In this document: positions 20,864 to 32,466 of the stretch, in pieces
Layout: every line of letters starts with the position of its first letter
Position numbering within the stretch: the stretch's first letter is position 1
NCBI GenBank assembly: GCA_029964075.1
Contig: CM057141.1
Location: 8,804,001 to 8,868,000 of the forward strand
Direction: 5' to 3'
DNA from: Patiria pectinifera
Taxonomy: Eukaryota; Echinodermata; Asteroidea; Valvatida; Asterinidae
Length of the DNA stretch: 64,000 bases
Position numbers and translations under genes: made by a program
Notes under the pieces: generated by a model
Database searches by the model: none
The model's input: only the letters and a program-made list of their open reading frames with translations
Told to the model about the DNA's origin: nothing

Positions 20864-21790
20864 TTATGAATGTGATGTGGTCCCCGGAAATGCCCTCTTC
20901 ACCATAAAGTTTGAGTTCAAGGTCTGATAGAATTTTCTGGCAAAGTCTGCCTTAGATGCCTGATGCACTCCCTCCGTTTGAATTGCCTCCTTCAGGATCT
21001 GAACTGTGGTGTGATGCCTAGTCACTCTCTTAATTTCCGTGTAACGGTTAAATGTCTGGTATGTCGCCCATCTGCAGTGGTCCATAACCTGTTGTTCCGT
21101 CGCTCCAAGGAGCTTCAAAGTGGCGGCAACTCCGCCTCTGCCCCCATGTGCCCTGAGAGCAAAGTTGGGCGGAAGAGATAGCCGTCACTCAAAACATATC
21201 CATATGCCTGTGTCAGATTCACCATTTTGCTTACCGCTCCTGCCGGATCCATCTCTTCATCATCCAACTTGGGAATAATTTAAGGGAGGACTCGCCCTCC
21301 CTAACCGTTTTGCCAATGGTGTAGTTAAAAAGCAAGCCGGCTGTCCTCAATCCTCGTGCCTCACAGGTTTTCGTCCACCCTTAATCGGCTGCCTGCTCCC
21401 CAGCCCACCACAGACTGAGGAAGGAAGCGAGATCTCTGTGGAGAATATAATGTTTGTTAAAGCCATCTTCCCCAGATTGACACAGGGCTGTCATTCGCCG
21501 TCGTATTTCCCCGACCGACCACCGCATTTTGTCCGAGAAAATAGGGGCCGCCTGTCTAGGTGTAACGTGGGCTTCAGCCTGCTCCAGCTTGATTGCTTTG
21601 AGGTATACTTGATCCGATATGCACGGATTCCCTTGACTTAAGTCTGAACCCCATGGCTGCACTCTGCTCATAGAGTTGAAGTGCGCTCTCAGTTGACCAA
21701 TATAAGAATCAACTGTTCCTGCTGCCAGGTGTTCTCGGCATCTGCAACTGTGATTTCCCTATTCCCCTATGTGGGGGCATCCAAGGACAT
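20864..21790 (-). pseudogene. Tyrosine recombinase fragment (Crypton/Ngaro type)
   Basis: Minus strand, N- to C-terminal: a zinc-ligand-like CRCREHLAAGTVDSYIGQL (about 21755-21700), WGSDLSQGNPCISDQVYLKA, EQAEAHVTPRQAAPIFSDKM and LHRDLASFLSLWWAGEQAAD (21381-21671). Frameshifts follow, then GLLFNYTIGKTVREG (about 21330), GYLFRPTLL-like sequence (about 21180) and KLLGATEQQVMDHCRWATYQTFNRYTE with the HxxR-type box (20864-21118). Order and motifs match the YR proteins of Crypton and DIRS-group elements that abound in marine invertebrates. Several frame changes show it is inactive. Neither element end was recognised. Confidence 0.7.
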
Positions 21791-22421
21791 GGACTTGTGT
21801 TCTGCCCCTAGCATCCCGGTCTATGAGGAACTTGATAATATCCTCCGGAGTTGTCATTTCCAACCTATCACCGTCAGTATAATAACTGGACCTGTGGTTC
21901 TCGTGCAGGAATTGTCGAAGCTACTTACCAAATTGCTCTTCTGTATGGGCGATTATCCAATTTACCTTGCAGCTCTCCCCATCGGGCGTCGAATCTCTCA
22001 AGTCCGTAATCATGCTCCTTCGAATACTGGTGTGCATTTTAAAACACAGTCTGACCGACTTACAGTTGCATCACAAAACCCTCATGCTTGCCCCAAATCC
22101 TCCTTAAGAACAAATTCTCCTTAAGAAGCTTCCCCACATTGTTAAGTGGACTTGGTCTTTGAGCTCTTGCTGGGTGATGTGATCATTAGACACAAAAAAA
22201 GCTTGACTTCAGCAATAACACCCTGAATCTGTCCTTGTTGATATTTACTTGTGTTACCATGAATGATGTATGTGTACCTCCTGTATGTCCATCGCTGAGC
22301 TAAGAATAGTCCCATCTATGCTTAGATTAGTAACATATAAGAACAGTTTTGTGATGTCAAAATCTTCAATAAATTGAAGATGGCCAATTTCGTGCGCTAA
22401 TCACTACAGAAATTAAGATAT

Positions 22422-22710
22422 TGTAACGTCGAACGAATCTAGGGTTCTCACACGCCAGACGAAGGAAACCACAGACACTATTCTTCACGGTTTCGGGGCT
22501 CTCCGGCCATTTATTCTTTCCACTTTCTTTACACGAGGCTCTCACTTTATACAACTCACAACAAAAAGGACGCTATATAAAAGTCACACTACTGAGTCGG
22601 CGCAGTCTGGCAACGGGTCTCCCTGGCCCAGCAGCAGGGGTCCCAACGCTACGGTTGCACCGTGGGTCCGTGCTGGCGCCCTCTGCCGGCGGCCCGGCAC
22701 CGCCGTTACA
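22422..22710 (-). mobile_element. Solo LTR (gypsy-like), 289 bp
   Basis: On the minus strand it begins TGTAACGGCGGTGCC (22710) and ends CGAACGTTACA-like sequence with terminal CA (22422), a TG...CA LTR. It is flanked by 4-bp duplications ATAT (22418-22421 and 22711-22714). In LTR order it has a TATATAG box (about 22580) and an AATAAA signal (about 22510). No internal retroelement sequence adjoins, so it is a recombined solo LTR. Confidence 0.75.
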
Positions 22711-22714
22711 ATAT

Positions 22715-24472
22715 AATGTTTTTTATCGCTATCTCACTGCTTGACTACTGATGATTCACTTAATATTTTACTCACGCTGGTCCCCCGATTTTTGTCGTAA
22801 TCTAGATCTAGCTTCATCCTCTACGCATTGTCCCCACTGTCCATGAATAACATCACAGTAACGTTACGTATAGAAGCAATGACTTCCAAACGAAGTTAAT
22901 TAGTCTTTTTTTCAGAGCAATTGTTTATACCATTGAGGTAGGAATGTAGCGGTATTTAACTCCAATTGTTTTTTGTTTATTACTGGGAATATGGAAAGAT
23001 TTAGAACAACATAAAATCGGCATCAACGGGACTACACAAAATAAAGATTGGATTTGGGAACACGGCGTGGGTAGCGATTTCTTGGCGATTGTGTAATTAA
23101 GGGCCCCGTTCCAAATAAAGAGAACGTAATACGGCCATCCAGGAGTCACTCAACTACTAATTAATATTTAAAACCAACCAGGGTTTGAAGTTTTAAGGGA
23201 ATCTTTGGGGGTAAAATAGTGATTAAGATGACAAAACGTAACACGAACAAATTGTTCATGGCGAGCAGTATAGTGCGGCCGTGCTGAACCACGTTGGCAT
23301 CAGCTGAAAATGCGTGAGCAAATCGCATTTTCTAACCAAGGATAATGTTCAAACTTAACCAAAAAAATTGGATTTAAAGAATATAAAATCTGCTTAATGC
23401 AGAAATGATTTAGGAGTGAAAAACACTTTAAGGACTAAAACAGAACCATCGTAGCATTCATGCGGGCCTCGCCGCGACTTGAATAATAACAAAATATTTT
23501 TCGCGGACTCTTCTACGCTGGCAGGATGTGACTGGGTCAAATTGCGGGGTTCGATCCACCAATTGCGTTTACACTCAACAATTAGGGGATCAAATCCCGC
23601 AATTGCTGGGTCCGATCCTTCCCGAAAGGGGGATTCAGAAAGGGGGATCCCATCCGGCTAAAGCTCAATCCACCTCGTGTTTACACTTGCGGTTAAGCAG
23701 ACTTCGATCCTCCTTGCCGGATCGGATCCCCCTCGAATCCCCCTTGCGGTCTCTAGTGTAAACGCGGTGTTATTGCTGCTTCACCCCACTGGACCTGAAC
23801 CTGGAAAAGTCACGGAAGGCAGTTGCCTAAGCCTGCCAAAAGTTCACAGGTCAAGCAACACCTATGGTAGTAGATGTGGACCCAAAACAATCCTGCTGAA
23901 ATAATGCTAATAAGGAAAATGATCATGGCCCAAACTATATGCTCTCAAATTGGCACACCTTGCATGTTTTAGCCAGTGGAGGGACCAGGTGGCAACCAGT
24001 TAGCTGGCCAGTGCAAGTTTGAAAAGCAAAATCACCTTATTTGACCATAGGGGTGCTCTCCCTTGCTGTTTTCAAGAAAGCATGGTCAGAGATCTTTAAA
24101 TGCACCTGAGACATTCATAATATGTCACATTCACGTATTTCTGCACTAAATGTGTAGTGGGTTAAATATGTAGACCCACATCTTATTTAGCTGCAATTTC
24201 TTGGATGGACTCTTAGTCAGACTGCAATCCGATTTGTCTTGAGATTGTGACATGCAAAAGTTTCTCCAAACAAATGTGCACAAACTTGGCATGATGAAAT
24301 TGTGTTGTCACAAAATGTTGCAAATTATCATTTACGTTCAGACATGTAACAAAAATTGAGTTGAGTCTAGCATTTCATCTCTTTGTTTTGCTTTGTTTGA
24401 ATACTACAAAATCTGACGAAGATTTCTGTTGCAAATCTAAAGGATGCCATAATACAGTTAATGAAGGGAAGA
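22715..24472 (+). other. Formin intron, largely featureless
   Basis: At 23530-23775 there are several 'GGGGGATC(C/A)' and 'TGCGGT'-type repeats and a pair of inverted GTTTACACT/AGTGTAAAC blocks. This may be a degraded DNA transposon, but I cannot define its ends. The remainder shows nothing supportable. Confidence 0.45.
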
Positions 24473-25421
24473 TTTTTATGCCCCGTGGCGAAGCCGAAGG
24501 GGCATACTGTTTCCACCTTGTCCTTCCGTGGGTGGGTGTGTGTGTGGGTGGAGGGGTGGGTGTGGGTGGGAGGGTGACCACAAATTCGCTGCCTTGTGGA
24601 GACTCACACACAATAGTGAACAAAACATTGTAAAGGTCTCCACAGGGCAATTTCTATAGATGAATAGGTCTCCACAAGGTTTTCACGAAATAGATATATG
24701 GGTTTTACTCAAAAACTAGGAATTTCCAAGGTGTGTTTATTTGTCGCAGATGGAAGAGTTTTAGAAAAGGGATATTAATTCCAAATTTCAGCCCAGGAAA
24801 CTTATTCTGGTTAAAATAAGAGCATTTTGAAAATTCACTTTCAAAATTGAACACTTTACTACACGGGAACAAAGAAATGTCTCCACAAGGATACAAATTT
24901 TGGAATGGGTGGGCGGGTGTGTGTGTGTGTGTCCGGACAAATCTTGTCAGCGCGATAACTTGAGAAATACTTAACATGAACTTCAAATTGGTTTGTGAAT
25001 TGTTATTGGTAATCCTAAGAACCCTTTTGCATTTGGGAACGAAAGGTCAAGGGTCAAGGTCACAACGACTAAAACAAAAGAAATTTTGTCAGCGCGATAA
25101 CTTGAGAAATACTTTACATATGAACTTCAAATTTGGTTTGTGGATCGTTCTTGGTAATCCAAATAGGCCTATCGCATTGGGGGTCGAAAGGTCAAGGGTC
25201 AAGGTCACAGTGGCTAAAACAATAAAAATCTTGTATTTATTCTGAGATCATAGGGATTAGGGATTAATTCATATAAAACCCACAGAAGACACTAATGCTT
25301 TCAATGAACGTTCCATGTGACCAAGGTACATGTAAGTTGATGTTAAAAGAGGTGTTATGTCATGGGAACAGTCACGGTTGCGGGGCATTTGTGTTTGTAA
25401 ACACACCTGACTTGTTTTTTC
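24473..25421 (+). mobile_element. 'TATGCCCC' hairpin-start dispersed element, copy 1
   Basis: Starts TTTTTATGCCCCGTGGCGAA, a hairpin TATGCCCC/GGGGCATA, followed by a CCTTGTCCTTCCGTGGGTGG block and GT-rich repeats. It contains a tandem pair (about 24947-25073 and 25087-25218) of 'CAGCGCGATAACTTGAGAAATA...GGTCAAGGGTCAAGGTCACA'. It ends in a 35-bp block with an inverted GTGTTT/AAACAC and ACCTGACTTGTTTT (25386-25420), which recurs exactly at 53294-53328. Non-coding. A known kind of marine-invertebrate dispersed repeat; the class is uncertain, possibly Helitron-like. Confidence 0.55.
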
Positions 25422-25500
25422 TCATTTATGCTAAACATAACATACCAGGTACCTATTTCATCCCTTTTGTGATGTTTTTGTGTACATATTTTATTTACAG

Positions 25501-25619
25501 GAGAGATTTGCCGAGCCACAAGGGGTTGACTCAAGTGATATTTTTACTGCCATCAGTGATTTTGTCAAGGCTTTCAAACGGGAGATGGATCTTATACATG
25601 CTGCAGCTGGGCTCGGAAG
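25501..25619 (+). CDS. Formin exon: end of FH2
   Basis: Acceptor TTATTTACAG (25500). In phase 0 it encodes ERFAEPQGVDSSDIFTAISD, FVKAFKREMDLIH and AAAGLG, leaving two bases. This is the FH2 ending '(Y)F.E.......FF..I..F...F..A'. The donor is non-canonical: AAG followed by GCAAGT, a textbook GC-AG donor. The two leftover bases AG combine with the first base of the exon at 38458 to give Arg. Confidence 0.83.
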
Positions 25620-26109
25620 GCAAGTAATTTAAGACATTTAAGGGCCTGCCATATGGATATGCTTGCCCCCAACAAAAAAAATATTCGAGGTATTAACTGA
25701 ATTAACTTTTGTCAATGACAGGCATTGTCTTTGACGTCATGATGACATCACCAGGTGTCAGATTACCAGCGACTTTAGTTCAAACAGTGACCAGCTTCTT
25801 TCACTTATAACTCTTCAACAAAATGATAAATCATGCTACAGCTGAGGTGTCGAAGCCCCATTGAAGTTGGACAAGAAATCAAGGCAGAGTAATAATTCAA
25901 ACCACTGTGAGGCCCCTTTTGGCTCCAAGCACAAGTACTCCTTCAACGGCCAGAAAAGGAGAGTTGTGGGAGACCTAGACTGCTATAAACTGCTGTTATT
26001 ATTATTATTGTTATTATTTCTAGTTGACATAGCTTAATCAGCCAGCGGACTACTTTTTTTAGACTATGAATAGTCCAAAGAAAAGCAGTTTAGCCACTTT
26101 GTCCATTGT

Positions 26110-26745
26110 AGGTTTCCATCGCAGTTGATGATGCACCAGGAGCTAGATGGTTTGGTTTAGGAAGCGACGGATGATGTTGCATGTTTGGAGGATGACTGTC
26201 CGTTGGAGAAGGTGTGTCTGTACCCTAAGGTGTTCAGCTTGTTGGACTGTTTCCTTCAGCATGAGACCAGTTGAACCGATGATGACAGGATGTATGGTGG
26301 CCTTGACGTGCCACATATTTTTTATCTCCATCCTCAGGTCTTGGTATTTGTTTCTCGGCAAATGTCCTTATGATGTTGCCGTCTGCAGGAATGCTGACTT
26401 TAGCCTCACGTCGTTGTTTGTCTATGGTGATGATGTCAGGTTTGTTAGCCATGATAGTATGATCTGTTTATACTGGCTGATCAAAAAGCATCTTCATGAC
26501 ATAATTTTCTTCAACTGGCGGAGGAGTGTGCTCGTACCATCTGCGTGGAGCATTGATACCTGTCTGGTGACACAATTGCCAGTGGATGATGGCCCTCACT
26601 TGGTTGTGTCTCTCCATGTAGTGCCTCGGCGCCATGATCTTACATCTGCTGATAACATGGTTGATCCTTTCCTCACTCTCACCACACATTTGGCACGTTC
26701 CAGCCACTTGCAGTTTTAGGATGTTGTTTCACAGAGTTCCACAGG
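26110..26745 (-). pseudogene. Non-LTR retrotransposon C-terminus (zinc knuckle plus nuclease-like)
   Basis: Minus strand: CQMCGESEERINHVISRCKI (a CxxC...H...C knuckle), HYMERHNQVRAIIHWQLCH and WYEHTPPPVEEN (26468-26707). A second frame reads NKPDIITIDKQRREAKVSIP (26234-26452), and a third KYQDLRMEIKNMWHVKATIH with PVIIGSTGLM (26143-26361). This matches the region after RT in a LINE group whose C-terminus has the form 'RPDI...DK....IDIA.P.D', resembling a PD-(D/E)xK nuclease. The frame changes show decay, and the RT itself is absent. Confidence 0.65.
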
Positions 26746-27062
26746 GTCTGCTTGAAGAAAAAAAAACGGAACTGGGTCTGCTTGAAAAAAAAAGGAACAG
26801 CTACTTGAAACCAAAACGGAACTTTTTGTGTGTGTGAAAAAGCCACTCCGAGTCTGACACAAAGTCCCTGTAGTCATCTTTATGTTATAGTCAAGCCCAG
26901 TTCCAATTGTTTTGCTTCTATGGCCTTTAAGCTATCAGTTCGTTCAATCACTTTGACTTTTCCCATATTCCTAATATTTATTCTGCCTACCTGTCGGTGT
27001 ACATGACCTTTACACTATGCGATGCATTTGACGAAAACATGGTTGGTACCTGGCATTTTTTG

Positions 27063-27645
27063 TATTCACATATATCACTGCGATCGGAAACCACCGATAA
27101 CTGAAATGTAAACTTGATTTCCAGGCTGAATGCTATGTGTGCTTAGCACACATCATGCTCGCACGCGGTGAAGCACATGTGAGGCGCTGTTGTATACTGC
27201 GTGCAAGTATATTGGCCACCTGTATCACATAGCTGCACTGCGGCGTGAAGTTTAAGTTAGTTGCTATTAAAGTAAAGTCAAGTCTACGGTCACTTGCCAA
27301 ATTGCTGCTGTAGGTGCAACATCGACTTGCCAGGTTGCTGTTGTCAGTGCCACATCATATATATAAGAACTGTCTCCTTAACTCATCTACAAGGGATTTT
27401 TCGGGAAGCTATTGCACCCATGTGGGAGGGGTATAAAACCCTCGCCCACGTATTTTTGGATTGAGTTTTGGGTTTATTTCTTTCCCGTAATATATAATTT
27501 GAATTTTGTGATTGATAAATCCTGTGTTGAATCCTCTGTTCTCTTGAGTTATTCCTTGATTTTTGGTCTGAGTAGAGCGGCGCAAGGGTTCGCTCTGCGA
27601 CACAGGGATACCACATTTTCCAACACTGCTACCAACTTTGACAAG
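27063..27645 (+). other. Possible degraded LTR or promoter-like region
   Basis: It contains GGGGTATAAAACCC (27427-27440), a TATA box inside an imperfect dyad (GTGGGAGGGGT...AACCCTCGCCCAC), followed by TTTATTTCTTTCCCG and ending near GGGATACCACATTTTCCAACA. The layout recalls an LTR, but I found no partner or target duplication. Confidence 0.25.
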
Positions 27646-28927
27646 AGCTAGAAACCTGAAAGTACCCAAAAAAGCAATTCAGGACGAGAGTTATGGCTAA
27701 ATCAGAAATCATGTAATTAGCTGCTATTTTGAATTTATGCAAATTAGGCAGATTTCCACCACTTGGATTTCTTCCCTTTTTTTAAGGAACCTTATAGCAA
27801 TGCACCATGGTGTGAAATTTATCTATGTACATGACTGATTAACTTAGATTATCAGGGAAAATTTAATTGACATCCATAATTTTAACTTAAATCTATGCAA
27901 ATTAATAAATGGCATTTACGCAAATTATTATCGGCATATCGCAAATTTGGGAAACATAGGGATATTGAAAGTTACCAAGGTCTAGAATAATGAGTAAATC
28001 AGTGTAAAAGGACTAAAACTGTTGTTTAAAGTACCTCCAAAATCCACCTAGTATGAGAAATATGACCAAAGCAATGCAAAAGTCCTAACATATGCGGCCG
28101 TTTTGGATTTATGCAAATTAGGCATATTTCCACCACCTGGACATCCTAAGACTTTTAGTATGTCATTTTAGGGACCTTATAGAAATGCACTGTAGTGAAA
28201 AAAAATCTGTTGCAATTTGTTTGAGGTTCACCCAAAAAATGAAGTATTTTGCCTGTACTAAAGGTTTGAAGGCATAGCACAGAGGTGCTTGGAAATTGGA
28301 ATAAATCGGGCAACGGCACTCTGGTACAGGGAGTTGCTAGGGTTGCTCGAGGCCCAGTTGGAGCTGGGCCAAACGGCCAGGAATGACCTATTAAAGGGAA
28401 AATACAACATTTGCAAACATCGAAAAATAAAACTACCAAGTTGTTACGAAATACCTTACTAGGATGTTGGTAAATAACATGCTTAAGCTTCCTGTAAAAT
28501 AATGGCATCTGGTGTGAAGCCATTTTCAAGAAAATGGTATATTTGTCTACATTTCCAACGCTGGTCGGCCGACCACCGTTGGAAAAACCTAACTATTTTT
28601 CAATTACTGCACCAAATTTACCATTTTTTTTTAGTCTAAATTTTGTTTGGCTAGCTATTGGTTCCATGCTCATGAACGGGTGCAGGCCAGCTAGACTGGG
28701 TCCCTTACCTTACAATTTTCTGGTATGTTTGATCCATTTAATCTTTAGTGGAGTTAGGGAACCAGACTACTTTAATAACTTTGTTTTTCTTGGTTTTTCC
28801 AGCATTTTCGAACACAAAACTTCAAATTATGTCAGTGTAACAATATTTGATCTATTATACTAACCCCCCAAATAGTTCATTTCTGAAAATTACAGCAAAA
28901 GCCAATGATGTACATTCCCTTAAAGCA

Positions 28928-29048
28928 ATTTAGGTCACAAATGCAGGCGATGGTCGAGTCCCTGCATGATCTCAGTCAGGCGATTAAGGAACTTGTAGTT
29001 CTTGCCTACCCAGAGTTTGATGGAGAGGGCAGAGATCACATAATGTGA
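28928..29048 (+). pseudogene. Possible retrotransposon gag scrap
   Basis: One frame reads SQMQAMVESLHDLSQAIKEL, then VVLAYPEFDGEGRDHIM and a stop. 'SLhDLxQxIxxLVxxAYPEF...RD' resembles the gag helices of some Ty3/gypsy elements. A TTTAG precedes it, but it is not compatible with the formin frame. Identification is weak. Confidence 0.35.
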
Positions 29049-29889
29049 GCCCATTTTGAAGGATGCCATTGTGTGTCAATGTATCAGGGAGGGTATTAAA
29101 TTTAGGACTAGACCGAAAACATTAAGATGATGCAGGCATGCAGAACGACCCAAGCCTCAGAAAATTGTGCGAAAATGATTTAGCAAGCTGTGGTTGCACA
29201 GTGGGTTCTTTTAAAAAAAAAAAAGGAGAGTTTCACAACTAATATTTTGGGCTTAATACGAAAGTCACGTTGAGTTCAACTGTTTTGAAGTATGGAAGGT
29301 TGCCATGTTTACAAATAAGTAGGTTAATTACAGCGTTGGGGACATGGGGGACGCGTCTCACTGCGTACGCACGTCACACGTAGTGATTTGGAGATGTTCT
29401 TTTGCTCAAACTATCATTATCTTATCACCAAAAGTTACGTGTTTTGTAGGTTAAGAATGCCTCGAGAGCCTAGAAAGAACTGTATATCTGTATTTGCAGA
29501 ACAGAAGTAAGTTGTAGGTTTTTTTTAAGGAGAATGATTTTAAGGCTATTTTTTTTACTTCAAGATGACATGGATGAGAGAGAAGGTGATTTATCATTTT
29601 GTGCACATCATCACCGTGTAAAACATGGATTGTTAAGTTTCGGGGGAACAAATCGGCAACTTTCGCACATTTTGTGGATAGCAAACTTGTGATTCATTAA
29701 CGTTAAAATGCAAAAAAAGTAGAAGCACAACAGGAAACAATTGTAGAGGAAGCGCGTGATTGGGCACCCTTGAATGAGTTGGAAGAAATGAAAGGGAAAA
29801 CAGACATTCTTAAAGCAGAAAACCAAAAACTTAAAAAAAGTTTTAAAAATGCATCTAGACAAGGGTACCACATCTGGGATGGCAATCAC

Positions 29890-30240
29890 TTCTTCATCGT
29901 AGGTCCAATGGGTCTTCTATACCCACGGACCCCAACCAATCTCCATAGTTCCCCTTCAATAGTTCTGTCTATGGGTCTCCTATACCCTTGGCAATCTGCA
30001 GCCCATGATGATAGCTGTACCACCATCCTTCTGAGAGCTTTAATGTGTATAAACGGTCCACTTCAGCATCCTGCCTGGCAACTGAACATCCTGTTTCAGA
30101 ATCGTCCGCTGTAATCGTCCACTGAACTACATTCTCTAGTGCTGAATCCAAAAATCCCAGAGCCTGGCTAATTCCTGATGATGAGCAGAGCACACTGCTC
30201 AAAACGTCGAGTTAAAACAACTGGTTCTTCTCAGAACCTT
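29890..30240 (+). mobile_element. PLE-3: 3'-region fragment of a Penelope-like element
   Basis: It carries two 'ATGGGTCT(T/C)CTATACCC' motifs (about 29908 and 29970), the reverse complement of the motif repeated in PLE-1. It is followed by a hammerhead-like segment with the same flanking hairpin as PLE-1. No RT remains. It lies in a formin intron, in sense orientation. Confidence 0.6.
30175..30238 (+). ncRNA. Hammerhead-like motif in PLE-3
   Basis: CTGATGA (30175-30181) is intact. It is followed by a perfect 7-bp stem TGAGCAG/CTGCTCA (30182-30188 and 30195-30201) with a 6-nt loop, then AAACGTCG where a hammerhead has GAAAC. The G of the second core box is missing or replaced by A. The GGTTCT/AGAACC hairpin (30223-30238) matches the one in PLE-1. 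No clear stem I was found, so activity is unlikely. Confidence 0.45.
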
Positions 30241-31344
30241 AAAAGAGATCAGATATGCAGATTGTGTTACTGCAAACTTTCCTTTCTTAAGCATCTAGGA
30301 ATTTAAAGGACATGTGATGTACATCAAGTTAAATTCTACACTTGCAGCTAGTTCAGGGACTGGAGATGAAGATACCTTGAAAATATAGAGTTCAGGGCAA
30401 ACATGTGCATCCAAAGGTTCAGGTGGGATGTTTGACTTGTGCAAAAGTGAGTCTTAGTAAAAGGAGTCAGCCGATTAAAAAGTTAGAAAAAAATCATATC
30501 TGGCATGCATGTTTTCTAGTTCAGCTGTTGGCTCAACTGTTAGGAGGACTAGTGGGATCTACACCAGCTTAATTAATCATTGGATGATATTTTTGCTCAA
30601 AGCAGAAAACAACAGTTACAGTATTTACGATTCAAAAAAAAAAAATGCATGGCCAACACTGTTCGTAAGTCGCGCAGTATAAGCGTGAGTGATGCATTGT
30701 GGTTGTTGAGAGGAAGCGTTTTATGAAGACAGAAAAGACAATAGGATTTATTAAATAAATTTATTCATTTTTTGTTGGGGGGGGACTTAAAATTTACGAT
30801 AAATATTTTAGATTTGCGGTCTAAAAATGGGATCAGCCTCGGGTAACTGGAAGCAGAACTATTTTGTTTTGGCCCTATCTTTAGTGTCTCACATGTGAGA
30901 CTGGGGTCTGTTCTGGTATCTCCAAAAGTGAGATTAGAATCCACACTTTTCACGAATATTATACTTTGCCAGAACTCTTCCCCCTTGCCTATATGACAAA
31001 ACTCATGAAACTAGCGCAACTGAATGACCAACATTGTAGTACAATAGAGAAAGACAGTTTATGGTAGTACATGTACATGAACTGTCACATACACACAGCG
31101 TTTTTTCAATCGTTTTCTACAGCATGTAATATCCTTTTTCCCGTGAATGCACGATTTACCACACCAAGCGTTGTGACTTATGGCACAAGGTTGATACTGT
31201 GCAGATACTGTGTAAACAAGATAGGCCCGTAACCAAACTATAAAACCGACGCTGTGGCTTAGTGGCTACTGGCTAGTTTAGTACAGTATGGGCAGGCGAG
31301 CGGGCGGGCGCACGCAGCTTGCATTGATTAGATCGACAGTGCCG

Positions 31345-32466
31345 ACATGATGGGAAATAAAATTCAGAACATTGCTTTAGAAGCCAGGTTGGTATAGGGT
31401 CCAAGTCACATGATTTGGCTGGGGATTTGAAGATGACAGTGCGAATCTCATCTTGAGAGGCGGAACGGAGACTCGTCAGTGTGTGTGTGTTGGCGGGGTT
31501 GGGTTACAAGTATCTGTGTCTGGCTGAGGGGGAGGTAGTGCATCACGAATTGAAGAAATCTTGGACTTGAAAAAAATGGCTGAAACAGTCAGCCAGTGAC
31601 TTGTCGGAATCATGCTTAGGTAAAGGAGATTCCTTATTCCTGTGGAGAAGCTTGTTGGCGATACGAAACAGTTGTTTTTGATCAATGCAACACTTGGAGA
31701 CTATTTCTGAGTAGTGGGTTCTTTTGGCATTACGGATCAACGAGATTACATGCTGGCGCTGTTGGCATTATAGTTGGCGGTCAATCACGAGTGAGGATGC
31801 ACGCCACCTATGCTCAAGCTGCCTTTGTATGTGCTTAGCTTGGAACACCTCATCAGTGTACCAACTGGTGTCGGGCCTAATAGTGACACATCGCGACTTG
31901 ACTGGTGCAAATGTATCCAAGAGTTGAGACAGCATGGAGTTGTAACTGTCAGCTGCCTCGTTGACATTGGCAACACTACACTGGGCCGACAGATGGTTGC
32001 CTTTAATGTCAGCGCACAAGAGATTCAAATCGATGGTGTGGAGGTTGCGTGTCACGGTGCTTATAATCTTGGATTGGGTTTGGGGTTTACGAAAGAGCAG
32101 GCTGCATGTGATAGCCGAACGGTCCGAAATTCCACTGATCACCTTGAGGTAGGAGAACACAGATGCACCGGCAGAGCGTGTTATGAAGAGGTCCAGAATA
32201 TGACCCCGTTCATTGATGGGGGTGCCTATGTGTTGTTCAAGGCCATGGACATCCAACAGATTAGCAAACTGCATCGCCTCAGGTGCAGCTGGAACATTGA
32301 CGTGGATGTTGAAGTCACCAGTAAATATCACAGAGGAAGGCTCCAATAAGTAGCTCAAATAAGTATGCTTTGCATACCGGCACACGTTTCTCTGACAGTT
32401 GTTCTGATGTCTTGTGGTTATTTTGATGCCAGGTTTATGAAAATAGCGAATACCTTTGTCACACAA
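31345..32466 (-). pseudogene. LINE fragment: APE endonuclease end and linker, no RT
   Basis: Minus strand: SSVIFTGDFNIHVNVPAAPE (the APE catalytic GDFN box), FANLLDVHGLEQHIGTP, GHILDLFITR, GISDRS (SDH box degraded to SDR), DTSWYTDEVFQAKHIQRQLE, then in other frames YYSEIV-like HYSEIVSKCCIDQKQLFRIA, NKLLHRNKESPLPKHDSDKS and KSPAKSCDLDPIPTWLLK. This is the L2/CR1-type order endonuclease, linker, start of RT. It stops before the RT catalytic motifs and has several frame changes. Confidence 0.78.

Noticed and set aside
21681..22124. 147-codon plus-strand frame
   Set aside because: Overlaps the minus-strand tyrosine-recombinase remnant and has no motif of its own.
23540..23560. GGGGTTCGATCCACC as a tRNA TPsiC arm (B box)
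   Set aside because: No A box or acceptor pairing at the proper distance; the phrase belongs to a repeat-rich patch.
28928..29048. Extra formin exon between 25619 and 38458
   Set aside because: It would have to enter and leave in phase 2; the frame with sense codons does not fit and ends in a stop. Gag debris is likelier.
31810..32349. 179-codon plus-strand frame
   Set aside because: Antisense shadow of the LINE endonuclease fragment.
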